This document shows, piece by piece, positions 1 to 8,370 of a DNA stretch of 64,000 nucleotides (position 1 is the first letter of the stretch; each line of letters opens with the position of its first letter). The position numbers were made by a program, and so were the translations under genes. The notes under the pieces were generated by a model that did not search any database, had not been told where the DNA came from, and was given only the letters and a program-made list of their open reading frames with translations. The stretch is from Bacteroides uniformis (GTDB lineage: Bacteria > Bacteroidota > Bacteroidia > Bacteroidales > Bacteroidaceae), in contig NZ_CP102263.1 in assembly GCF_025147485.1 (NCBI RefSeq), forward strand, positions 1,377,501 to 1,441,500, in the 5' to 3' direction.

Positions 1-1
1 T

Positions 2-1849
2 GGTGATGCTGCCAAATACAATACTTTTGGTGTGAACCCGATTGCCCGTGAAGATTTGGAATACCGTCATTTCCGCCAGAATCGTCTGAATGGTTCTTTA
101 TGGTTGGAATTCAAGCCATTCGAATTCCTTTCCTATAAATTCAATGGTGGTATTGACCTTTACTTTTATGAGAATTCATGGTTCCGTGGAGAAGGTAACT
201 GGACTCAGAATCAGGAACACCGTGATCCGGAAAGCCAGAAGGCGCGTGACAATACCTACAACATGTTGATTGAGCACACGTTGAACTTCAATAAGGATTT
301 TGGCAAGCATCATGTGGATGCTGTAGTCGGTACTACTTACCAGCACCATGAATGGGAAGGCTTGTGGGCTTCCCGTCTGAACTTCCCGATGTTGGGTAAC
401 GGTGATTATCTGACTGTATTGAATGCCGGACAAAGCAACCAGCAGAATTCAAACAGTATCAGTGAGAATGCGATGATTTCTTATTTGGGACGTGCGAACT
501 ACATTTATGATGATAAATACTATCTGACTGCCACCTTCCGTCGTGACGGAACCTCCCGTCTGGCTAAGGAAAACCGTTGGGGTAATTTCCCGTCATTCTC
601 CGGTGCCTGGAGAATTTCAAAAGAGGAATTCTTTGATGTGCCTTGGATTAATGATTTGAAGATTAGAGGTAACTGGGGCCGTCTTGGTAACTCTTCCATT
701 GGCGATTGGGATTATATTGGAACTATCAATCAGAGTATTGTAACTGTATTCGGAGGTGCTATTGTTCCGGGTTCTACTCAGGTGAAACTTGTGAATGCAG
801 GTCTTGTTTGGGAAACGAAAGAAACGGTGAATGTAGGTTTTGATGCCAGCTTCCTTAACCAGCGCTTGACTGTCAGCGCAGAGTATTACAACTCAAAGAC
901 CAGTGATGTATTGGCAGAGACTCCGATTGCCATTTCTACCGGTAACCAAGGAGGTTCTCCATGGAAAAATGCTGCCAGCTTGCGCAACAAGGGCTTCGAG
1001 TTTACACTTGGTTGGAAAGACCAGATTTCGGACTTTAAGTATAGCGCTTTGCTGAATGTGACTACTATGGATAACGAAGTATTGAGCTTGGGCCGTGATG
1101 GTACTAATAGGGATTATATTGATTCCGGTCAGGCAAGAACCAAACCGGGCAGATCTTTGGCTGAATTTTATTTGAGAAAGACAGACGGTATTTTCAAGAC
1201 ACAAGAACAGATTGATAATTATGTGACATCTACGGGTACCCCCATTATGATTGAGGGAAAGCGTCCTCAATTGGGAGATGTCAAGTATCTCGATTTGAAT
1301 GATGATGGAGAGATTACTGATGCCGACCGTGGTTATTGTGGTAGCCCCTGGGCCAAGATGCAAATGTCATTGGTATTCAATGCAGAATGGAAGAACTTCG
1401 ATTTCAGTATGATGTGGAATGGTCAGTTCGGCAATAAGATATACAACGTATCCCGCTGGCAAGGACGTCTGTTTGCAGACAACTCCAACTATATCCGTTT
1501 TAAAAAGGGTGAAGAACCTTACCAGGTAAATCCTAACTCCAATACCCCGCGTATCATTTACGGTGATTTCCGCAACTCCCGTGATGCCGACCGTTTCCTG
1601 GAGAATGGCTCTTACTTCCGTATGAAGAACATTTCCATTGGATATAACTTCAGACAAGATTGGTTGAAGAATTTGGGAGTCGAGAAGCTCCGTCTGTTTG
1701 CTACCGGCAGCAATTTGATTACCATCACCGGATATTCCGGCTTGGATCCTGACTTCAAGGGTGCGAATTCCGTTTGGAACAGTGGTACGGACAGCTTTGC
1801 ATATCCCAATACCCGTTCGGTAATGTTTGGATTGGATTTGACCTTTTAA
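2..1849 (+). CDS. SusC-like TonB-dependent outer-membrane transporter, 3' part
   Basis: This is the C-terminal part of a SusC/RagA-family TonB-dependent receptor that imports oligosaccharides across the outer membrane. The frame is open to the left edge, so the plug domain and start lie outside the window; full members are about 1000 residues. The visible 615 or so codons are beta-barrel sequence with alternating aromatic strands, and the protein ends in the typical phenylalanine-terminated strand (FGLDLTF). A SusD gene follows after 22 bp, the standard pairing. The downstream GH43 and GH78 enzymes suggest the cargo comes from an arabinose- or rhamnose-bearing plant glycan; that is inference from context. 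Confidence 0.95.
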   Translation, partial: GDAAKYNTFGVNPIAREDLEYRHFRQNRLNGSLWLEFKPFEFLSYKFNGGIDLYFYENSWFRGEGNWTQNQEHRDPESQKARDNTYNMLIEHTLNFNKDFGKHHVDAVVGTTYQHHEWEGLWASRLNFPMLGNGDYLTVLNAGQSNQQNSNSISENAMISYLGRANYIYDDKYYLTATFRRDGTSRLAKENRWGNFPSFSGAWRISKEEFFDVPWINDLKIRGNWGRLGNSSIGDWDYIGTINQSIVTVFGGAIVPGSTQVKLVNAGLVWETKETVNVGFDASFLNQRLTVSAEYYNSKTSDVLAETPIAISTGNQGGSPWKNAASLRNKGFEFTLGWKDQISDFKYSALLNVTTMDNEVLSLGRDGTNRDYIDSGQARTKPGRSLAEFYLRKTDGIFKTQEQIDNYVTSTGTPIMIEGKRPQLGDVKYLDLNDDGEITDADRGYCGSPWAKMQMSLVFNAEWKNFDFSMMWNGQFGNKIYNVSRWQGRLFADNSNYIRFKKGEEPYQVNPNSNTPRIIYGDFRNSRDADRFLENGSYFRMKNISIGYNFRQDWLKNLGVEKLRLFATGSNLITITGYSGLDPDFKGANSVWNSGTDSFAYPNTRSVMFGLDLTF

Positions 1850-1871
1850 CTTATAAATCAGCTTATAAATT

Positions 1872-3449
1872 ATGAAAAAGATATATTATGGATTAATGCT
1901 TGCAGGTGCCTTGACGTTGTGCACCGGATGCAGTTCGAGTTTATTGGATATTGATAATCCCAATGAAGTGACCAATGATACTTATTGGAATAAGCCGGAA
2001 GATGCGACAGCCGGTGTGAATGCCTGCTACAGTTTTCTTTATAAGGAAGGTACTTGGATGCGTTGGCTCTCTTTCCGCTATGATTTGACTTCGGACGAAG
2101 GATGGAGTTCTTCTCCTTGGATTGAATTGGGCGACTGGACACGTTTCCTTTACAACAACTATAATTTTTATGAAGGCAACAACATACATTGGGAGCATTT
2201 CTATGTAGGTATTTTCCGTTGTAATCAGGTGTTGGCTCATGTTCCTTCTATTGAAATGGACGAGACGACGAAAAACCAGGTACTGGCACAAGCTTCTTTC
2301 TTGCGTGCATTGTGGTATTTTCAGGTAAATCTGTTGTGGGATAAAGGAACTATGCCGTTGGAGCCTAAAGATGCTTCCTATATACCGGAAGATGCTTCCG
2401 AGCAGGAAATATGGGACCAGGTAGAGAAAGATTTGACTTTTGCCATGCAGTATTTGCCGGAATCTTGGGATGCTGCCAATCTGGGACGTGCTACCAAAGG
2501 TGCTGCCAAGGCATTGTTGGGCAAGGCTTATATGCAACAACATAAGTATGACAAGGCAAAGGAACAGTTGCAATGGCTGATTGATAAAGAGGGCTCTTTG
2601 TACGGTCTTATTGCCAACCGTGAGGATAACTTCACCGACTTGGACGAGAACAACAAGGAAGGCATCTTTGAAATTCAGTTCGATGACCAGAACAAGGGTG
2701 GCACGGGTAATGACGCCAGTATGGCATTCGGTTTCCAGCGTACTCAGTTCTATGCTCCGAGTGGTATAGGTTGGGGAGACGGTAAGGCACGCCGCTGGCT
2801 GGTAGACGAGTTCTTGAAAGAGAAGCGTGTGGACGGAAAGAACGACTTGCGTTTGTACGGTAGCATTTTGTACCGTGGATTCTCACAAGACTTCCCCGAC
2901 CAGCCGAAAAGTTACTATAGATTTGAAAATGCCGATTGGAATGACGGTTGGGGAACTGACCCGGAAGACTGCTATATCCGTAAATACAATACTTCGTACT
3001 ATCGTAGTGCAGAAGATTATTTTGCCCGTAACAACTATCGTATCATGCGTTACGCAGATATACTGATGAACTATGCAGAGTGTCTTGTTGAAACGGGAAC
3101 CAATCCTGCCGATGCTGCTGTTTATGTGGACAAGGTAAGAGAACGTGCCGGTCTGGCCAAGTTGGAAGACAGTCAGTGGAAAGACTGCTTGAGCTCTAAA
3201 GATGCCTTTATCAAGCGTCTGCAGATGGAACGTACATTGGAACTCTGTTTCGAAGGTTGGCGTTGGGCTGACTTGAAGCGTTGGGGATTACTTGATTCCC
3301 AGGCTGGAATTGATGAACTGAAAGCTCGTGACAAGGACTTTGACAACTTTATTGTCGGCAAGCACAGACGTCTGCCTATTCCAAGAGATGAGGTGGAAAA
3401 CAGCACAGTAGGTGGTGTTGCACATCTTACTCAGAATCCTAACTATTAA
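1872..3449 (+). CDS. SusD-like surface glycan-binding lipoprotein
   Basis: A 525-residue RagB/SusD-family lipoprotein that caps the preceding SusC barrel and binds glycan at the cell surface. The signal peptide ends in a lipobox (LTLCTGC, Cys at about residue 19). The N-terminal SusD-like TPR region is followed by the family's characteristic C-terminal block containing RMERTLELCFEGWRWADLKRWG and RRLPIPRDE-type sequence, ending in LTQNPNY. The length is normal. It lies 22 bp after susC and is followed 9 bp later by a strong hairpin with a T-rich tail, so susCD may be transcribed more than the enzymes behind it. Confidence 0.95.
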   Translation: MKKIYYGLMLAGALTLCTGCSSSLLDIDNPNEVTNDTYWNKPEDATAGVNACYSFLYKEGTWMRWLSFRYDLTSDEGWSSSPWIELGDWTRFLYNNYNFYEGNNIHWEHFYVGIFRCNQVLAHVPSIEMDETTKNQVLAQASFLRALWYFQVNLLWDKGTMPLEPKDASYIPEDASEQEIWDQVEKDLTFAMQYLPESWDAANLGRATKGAAKALLGKAYMQQHKYDKAKEQLQWLIDKEGSLYGLIANREDNFTDLDENNKEGIFEIQFDDQNKGGTGNDASMAFGFQRTQFYAPSGIGWGDGKARRWLVDEFLKEKRVDGKNDLRLYGSILYRGFSQDFPDQPKSYYRFENADWNDGWGTDPEDCYIRKYNTSYYRSAEDYFARNNYRIMRYADILMNYAECLVETGTNPADAAVYVDKVRERAGLAKLEDSQWKDCLSSKDAFIKRLQMERTLELCFEGWRWADLKRWGLLDSQAGIDELKARDKDFDNFIVGKHRRLPIPRDEVENSTVGGVAHLTQNPNY

Positions 3450-3458
3450 TAACCGAAG

Positions 3459-3518
3459 AAGGCTATGCCCGGAAGCCTGTTCCCATTCAGGATGCTTCCG
3501 GCATAGCCTTTTCTTTCT
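3459..3518 (+). terminator. Terminator or attenuator between susD and first GH43 gene
   Basis: A 17-bp stem (AAGGCTATGCC at 3459-3469 pairing with GGCATAGCCTT at 3500-3510, plus GGAAGC/GCTTCC) has one bulged C and is followed by TTTTCTTTCTT. It is well formed as an intrinsic terminator. It sits only 15 bp before the next co-directional gene, so it probably works as a partial terminator that sets the ratio of SusCD to enzyme transcripts. Confidence 0.8.
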
Positions 3519-3533
3519 TAAATCTTATACCAT

Positions 3534-6176
3534 ATGCTTGTCTGTAAAAAACTACTATTACCATTCGCTTTTGCCTGTTGCGGCGCTTTGTTTGCGCAGA
3601 ACATCCAGAATCCGGTACTTCCGGGAGTGGCGGATGCCGGCGTAATGAAATACAACGGCAAATACTATATTGGCGGGGTCCGTACAAACGGGGATTTCTA
3701 TGTGTCCGATGACCTGGTTCATTGGGGGAAACCTATCCATGTCGTATCCATGGACAATGACTGGACCAGAGGCAGCGGAGCCGGAAATGACCAGATTCAT
3801 GCCAATGACATGTTCTATCTGAACGGAGATTTTCATTTGTACTGGTCGGTCAATTATTGGGGGAAGGACAAGCATGCCGTTCACATTGTACATGCGCAGA
3901 GCAAAGATGCCCTGGGCGCTTACACAGAGCCGAACAAGAAGACATGGATGGATAACCGTATCGACCCCAAAGTTTTCAGAGATGATGACGGGCAACTATA
4001 CATGTATATGGTACGCTTTACCGATGGGAATACCATCTGGGGACGTAAAATGAAGAACCCGGCAGAATTTGCCGGCGAACCGGTGTGCCAGTTCGCCTCA
4101 TTGCCGGACACATGGGAAACGATGGATAACAGAGTGGCGGAGGGACCGTGGGTCATGAAGTATAGAGACCGCTACTATATGATGTACAATGCCAACCACA
4201 CCTCTACAGAGTGGGGCAATTATCAGTTGGGAGTTGCTGAGGCAGACTCTCCTTTAGGTTTTCAAAATGGTAATAAATATAGCTATCCGGTTGTAGGCTG
4301 CAATCAGACACAACTGGAGGAGAAGCAAGTGGATTTATTGCGGTATGGCCGCACGTATGAGCCGTTGTTTGCTTATACGGAGAGCAAACCGGGAAGCGAT
4401 TGGACAAAAGTGACCTACGATGACTCCGGCTGGGCGAGGGGGGAGACCGGCTTTTCGTCCCGTGAAGTGAAAGGTTCCACCACCCGGCATCTGGGCACCT
4501 TGTGGAATACGCCCTCCTTATGGTTGCGAAAGACTTTCTCTGCCGGTAGCGAAACCGGCAACCTGGCATTGCGTGTCGCTCACGACGGAGATACCCGGAT
4601 TTATCTGAACGGAACACTTGTCTACGAGAAGCAGGGGCGTGATTATTGTATCGTGAACCTGGACAAGAAGCTGCGTGCTGCTTTGAAGGAAGGCACGAAT
4701 CTGCTTGCCGTAGAAACAAACAAGGGACGTTCGCAATTCTTCGACGTTTCTCTGTTCGATATGAAAGACGGTATTGCCGATGATATTCTGATGACTCCCG
4801 GTCAGCCCAATATTTTGAGAGGCCCCAACGGATTTGAATGGTGGCTGATTTATATGGCAAACAAGAACGATGAGCATCGGGGGCAATATATCAACCGTGT
4901 CCAGTTCTTCGACAAGACGTTGTTTGTGGATGGTATCACCGGCCCTCGCACGGCAGGTTATCATCCCGAACCTTCGATGCCTACCTTTGCGGGTAAAGGC
5001 GAGACAGCTTCGTTCGGTGTGTTGCAACAAGTACAGCCGTCCGTGGCTTACTTGTTCGAGACGGGAGTCAAGACCGAGGGTGGAGCCGGCATCGTTGCCT
5101 GGTGGAAGGATGCGGATAACTGTGCCTATGTCGGTCTGGATGCCGAGAACCGGAGCTGGTACCTGCGTACACTTGTCGGCGGTAAGGAAAATAAGGAATC
5201 CTATGCCCTGCCTGAAGATTTCCGTTGGGGTGTGTACCATCATCTGCGCATTGAGCGTAACGGTGGCTGTCTGAAGATTTGGCTGGATGAGATTCCCGCA
5301 CCGGGGAGACATGTCTTTGCAGAGGCTCTTCCGGTAGAAGAAGCGGGTGTTCCCGGAGTATTTGACGAGACAAAGTCTGCCTTGTTCGAAGGGGCTACCT
5401 ATACCATCGGCTTCGATGATGTGCATTTCCAGCTTTCGGGGAATGAGGAGTTGTTGAAGGGCGATTTCTTGAACGATTATGAATTCAGCTTCCAGTTGTC
5501 CGGCTTGTCCGGACAAGACAAGGCAGGAAGCTATCCGGTTTATGTGGATAAGGATAACTATGTGAAGGCTCAGTTCGATGGCATCACCCGTATGCTTGAG
5601 GTGACAGCCGTGAAGAAAGGGAAAACTGCCTGGAAGAAGGAATTCCCGTTGGGATGCCTGCAAACGCTCTATCCGGATGTGAAGTATACCGACTTCATTG
5701 AGAAAGGTTATCGTTTTGCCGCACCTGCATGGTTGGATACACTTTACCTGAATCGTCACGAAGCAGGCAATAAATCCGAATTTGTGGATGACATGTTCGG
5801 CAAGTTCGACATAGAATACCTGAATGGCGGCGAATGGCATCCGATAGAAAACAAAGATAGGGGGATAGCAGAACATCCTGCATATAATTATTGTACCTTT
5901 ACTCCGGTAAAGGCAGAAGGCATCCGCTTCATCAACAAGGAGGCGGAGGATTTGGAACGCCATATCTATAAGATAGGTGTACATGAATTGTGGAAGGAAT
6001 CCTATAATTTCCGTGCCGTGCGTCGTGCAGACAAGCTGTATCTGTTTGTCGACGGCAGGGAGCTGGGAGCTTTGGATATACGCTACCCTGCATCCCGCAT
6101 CGGATTCTGTTCGGAGGGCGGCTCTCCGGTTTATAGTGGTACGTTGTATTATCATGTAGGGCAGAGGCGCGATTAG
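3534..6176 (+). CDS. GH43-like glycosidase interrupted by a beta-sandwich domain
   Basis: An 880-residue secreted protein with a GH43-type five-bladed propeller. The signal peptide ends near ALFAQ (residue 21). Candidate catalytic residues are Asp34 (VADAGVMKY, base), Asp144 (NRIDPKVF, pKa modulator) and Glu203 (VAEGPWV, acid). The propeller is broken after about residue 272 by a galactose-binding-like beta-sandwich (about 275-412; WxKVTYDDSGW, then the LWLRKTF and RIYLNG blocks seen in GH2-type sugar-binding domains). It resumes at about residue 420 (ILRGPNGFEWWLIYM). The C-terminal half (about 480-880) looks like two concanavalin-like jelly rolls. The substrate is not readable; alpha-L-arabinofuranosidase or beta-xylosidase activity is typical of the family. 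It is much longer than the three simple GH43 enzymes that follow. Confidence 0.8.
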   Translation: MLVCKKLLLPFAFACCGALFAQNIQNPVLPGVADAGVMKYNGKYYIGGVRTNGDFYVSDDLVHWGKPIHVVSMDNDWTRGSGAGNDQIHANDMFYLNGDFHLYWSVNYWGKDKHAVHIVHAQSKDALGAYTEPNKKTWMDNRIDPKVFRDDDGQLYMYMVRFTDGNTIWGRKMKNPAEFAGEPVCQFASLPDTWETMDNRVAEGPWVMKYRDRYYMMYNANHTSTEWGNYQLGVAEADSPLGFQNGNKYSYPVVGCNQTQLEEKQVDLLRYGRTYEPLFAYTESKPGSDWTKVTYDDSGWARGETGFSSREVKGSTTRHLGTLWNTPSLWLRKTFSAGSETGNLALRVAHDGDTRIYLNGTLVYEKQGRDYCIVNLDKKLRAALKEGTNLLAVETNKGRSQFFDVSLFDMKDGIADDILMTPGQPNILRGPNGFEWWLIYMANKNDEHRGQYINRVQFFDKTLFVDGITGPRTAGYHPEPSMPTFAGKGETASFGVLQQVQPSVAYLFETGVKTEGGAGIVAWWKDADNCAYVGLDAENRSWYLRTLVGGKENKESYALPEDFRWGVYHHLRIERNGGCLKIWLDEIPAPGRHVFAEALPVEEAGVPGVFDETKSALFEGATYTIGFDDVHFQLSGNEELLKGDFLNDYEFSFQLSGLSGQDKAGSYPVYVDKDNYVKAQFDGITRMLEVTAVKKGKTAWKKEFPLGCLQTLYPDVKYTDFIEKGYRFAAPAWLDTLYLNRHEAGNKSEFVDDMFGKFDIEYLNGGEWHPIENKDRGIAEHPAYNYCTFTPVKAEGIRFINKEAEDLERHIYKIGVHELWKESYNFRAVRRADKLYLFVDGRELGALDIRYPASRIGFCSEGGSPVYSGTLYYHVGQRRD

Positions 6177-6420
6177 ACGCAATCGTGGGATGTGCCGTTC
6201 CGTATATATGTAATGAAAAATGTATATAGAAGCTGGTGTTTGTATTTCCTTGTGAATCAGTGTGATGGACTGGGGTGATTCAGTATACGACTGAATGTAT
6301 TTCAGTATACGATTGAATAGGATTCAGTATACGACTGAATAGGGTTCAATATACGGGTGTAACGGAACATCTTCTTGAAAGTAAATATTTATCATCATAA
6401 CAATTGTTTAAGAAAGAATC
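6177..6420. other. Gap in the PUL carrying palindromic array A
   Basis: This 244-bp gap separates two co-directional GH43 genes. It contains the 22-bp tandem palindrome array listed separately. I see no open reading frame, obvious terminator or TAnnTTTG promoter here. Confidence 0.7.
6279..6366. repeat. Palindromic tandem array A, four 22-bp units
   Basis: Four units begin at 6279, 6301, 6323 and 6345 with an exact 22-bp period. Each starts TTCAGTATACG (TTCAATATACG in the last). Units 1-3 form a hairpin with stem ATTCAGT/ACTGAAT around the loop ATACG; unit 2 has ATTGAAT, a change that still pairs in RNA. The linkers are GTAT, AGGA and AGGG. The fourth unit diverges into TATACGGGTGTAA (6350-6362), which also ends array C. 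A degenerate copy (CAGT...ACTG, about 6258-6272) may precede it. Confidence 0.9.
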
Positions 6421-7389
6421 ATGAAAAAGAATTTTATATGTATGTATCTGTTTCTGTTGGCCACGCTGGCTTCCTGCCAGTCCTGCTCTTCAGACTATAA
6501 GGATGTGGACGATATTGTTGTCGAAGGAGTTGAAACGCCGGTGCTTTTGGGCGACCCGTTCATCATGTTGCACGATGGCACTTACTATGCCTATGGCACC
6601 CATGCGGATGACGGCATCGAAGTCTATACCTCCGATGATTTGAAGACTTGGAAGTATAAGGGCATGGCGCTCCAGAAGAAGGATGTCTGGGCCGATCGCT
6701 GGTTCTGGGCACCGGAGGTCTACGAAGTGAACGGGAAGTTCTATATGTATTACTCGGCAGACGAGCATATCTGTGTGGCAACAGCAGACTCACCTGCAGG
6801 ACCATTTACCCAAAGTAAGAAGGAACCGATGATTGCCGATGAGAAATGCATTGACAACTCTCTGTTCATTGATGATGACGGCACGCCTTATCTCTTCTTC
6901 GACCGTTTCAACGACGGGCTCAACATCTGGGTGGCCGAATTGGAGAAAGACCTCATGACTATCAAGAAGGAGACCATGCACCCTTGCATCCACGTCTCTC
7001 AGGCATGGGAGGAAGTGTGGCCCCGCGTGAATGAAGGTCCGTTTGTCATCAAGCACAATGGACTCTACTATATGACCTATTCCGCCAACAGCTATGAGAG
7101 TCCTTTCTACGGCATAGGTTGCGCCACAGCTACCGATTTGATGGGTACCTGGACCAAATACGAGGAGAATCCCTTGCTGCAGAAACCCGGAGAACTGGTT
7201 GGGGTGGGGCACAGTGCCACCTTCACCGACAAGGCGGGCAAGCTTCGTATCGTTTTCCATGCCCATAAGGACAAGAGTAGCATCCATCCGCGCGCCATGT
7301 ACATCAGTGACGTTTCTTTCGAGAAAGTGGACGGTGTGGACCGCATGAGAATCAGCAAGGACTATATGACACCCAAAATAGTAAAATAA
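6421..7389 (+). CDS. GH43 glycosidase, lipoprotein
   Basis: A 322-residue single-domain GH43 enzyme, probably an alpha-L-arabinofuranosidase, beta-xylosidase or related activity. The signal peptide has a lipobox (TLASC, Cys19), so it should be membrane-anchored. The candidate catalytic triad is Asp45 (LLGDPFIML), Asp145 (KCIDNSLFIDDDG) and Glu205 (VNEGPFVI), and His264 in GVGHSATF fits the propeller-centre metal ligand. It is closely similar along its whole length to the next gene (shared FWAPEVY, EHICVATAD, SLFIDDDGTPYL), so the pair arose by tandem duplication. The next gene starts 3 bp after its stop codon. Confidence 0.9.
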   Translation: MKKNFICMYLFLLATLASCQSCSSDYKDVDDIVVEGVETPVLLGDPFIMLHDGTYYAYGTHADDGIEVYTSDDLKTWKYKGMALQKKDVWADRWFWAPEVYEVNGKFYMYYSADEHICVATADSPAGPFTQSKKEPMIADEKCIDNSLFIDDDGTPYLFFDRFNDGLNIWVAELEKDLMTIKKETMHPCIHVSQAWEEVWPRVNEGPFVIKHNGLYYMTYSANSYESPFYGIGCATATDLMGTWTKYEENPLLQKPGELVGVGHSATFTDKAGKLRIVFHAHKDKSSIHPRAMYISDVSFEKVDGVDRMRISKDYMTPKIVK

Positions 7390-7392
7390 GAG

Positions 7393-8361
7393 ATGGATAT
7401 GAAGAAGAATTATATATTGCTGCTGTTGCTTTGTCTTTGCTTTGCAGGCTGCAAGGAGAAGACGGTTGTAGAATCAGACTATCTGCCGATTGCCGACCCT
7501 TACGTAATGCTTTACGACGGCAAGTATTATGCTTACGGCACCGGAGGTACGGTGGAGGGGGAGGGCTTTGCCTGCTTCTCTTCCGATGACCTGAAAAGCT
7601 GGACGCGTGAAGGCCAGGCATTGTCGGCTACCGACTCCTACGGCACGTGGGGATTCTGGGCACCGGAAGTCTACTACATCGGGTCGAAGAAGAAGTTCTA
7701 TCTGTTCTATTCCACCGAAGAGCATATCTGCGTGGCAACGGCAGATGCTCCCCAAGGTCCGTTTCGTCAGGAGGTGAAGCAGCCGATATGGGATGAGAAG
7801 AGTATCGATACCTCTCTCTTCATCGACGATGACGGCACGCCTTACCTCTATTTCGTGCGTTTCACGGATGGCAACGTCATCTGGGTGGCAGAGATGAACG
7901 ATGACCTGACCGGCATCAAGCAGGAGACACTGACGGAGTGCATCAAAGTAGGGGAGCCTTGGGAACTCTCGCAGGACAAGCCCGCCAAAGTAGCCGAGGG
8001 GCCTTCCATCTTGAAGAGAGAGGACGTTTATTACCTGGTTTATTCGGCCAATCACTTTGAAAGCAAGAACTACGGAGTGGGTTACGCGACTTCGAACAGC
8101 CCGATGGGACCGTGGAAGAAATACGAGGGAAATCCGATTCTGCAACATGCCGACGGCTTGATGGGTACCGGTCATGGAGCACCCTTCTGCTGTAAGGACG
8201 GTAGCTGGAAATACATTTTCCATGCACATTGGGATTCCACGAAAGTACAGCCGCGCACTTCGTATATCAAGGATTTTGCCATTTCCGACCAGGGAACGGT
8301 TTCTATCGGTGGCTCTCTTATCCGTCCGCAGGTATTGGGCAGTACATCACTCGAAAAGTAA
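7393..8361 (+). CDS. GH43 glycosidase, lipoprotein, paralogue of the preceding gene
   Basis: A 322-residue GH43 lipoprotein with lipobox CFAGC (Cys20). Catalytic candidates are Asp35 (IADPYVML), Asp139 (KSIDTSLFIDDDG) and Glu202 (VAEGPSIL), with His261 in GTGHGAPF. It is paralogous to its upstream neighbour but differs around the active-site rims (for example GGTVEGEGFACF against HADDGIEVYT), which suggests a related but distinct linkage specificity. Translation could also start at the second Met (7399), which leaves a more typical MKKN signal peptide. It lies between GH43 genes in one apparent operon (3-bp and 9-bp gaps). Confidence 0.9.
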   Translation: MDMKKNYILLLLLCLCFAGCKEKTVVESDYLPIADPYVMLYDGKYYAYGTGGTVEGEGFACFSSDDLKSWTREGQALSATDSYGTWGFWAPEVYYIGSKKKFYLFYSTEEHICVATADAPQGPFRQEVKQPIWDEKSIDTSLFIDDDGTPYLYFVRFTDGNVIWVAEMNDDLTGIKQETLTECIKVGEPWELSQDKPAKVAEGPSILKREDVYYLVYSANHFESKNYGVGYATSNSPMGPWKKYEGNPILQHADGLMGTGHGAPFCCKDGSWKYIFHAHWDSTKVQPRTSYIKDFAISDQGTVSIGGSLIRPQVLGSTSLEK

Positions 8362-8370
8362 AATGAAAGA

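Noticed and set aside
4518..6182. A 554-codon open frame on the minus strand opposite the first GH43 gene
   Set aside because: It lies wholly opposite a gene with clear domains, has no recognisable motif or signal, and is explained by codon bias of the sense gene.
6279..6366. CRISPR interpretation of arrays A, B and C
   Set aside because: There are no unique spacers; the units are contiguous 22-24 bp blocks, and no cas genes occur in the window.
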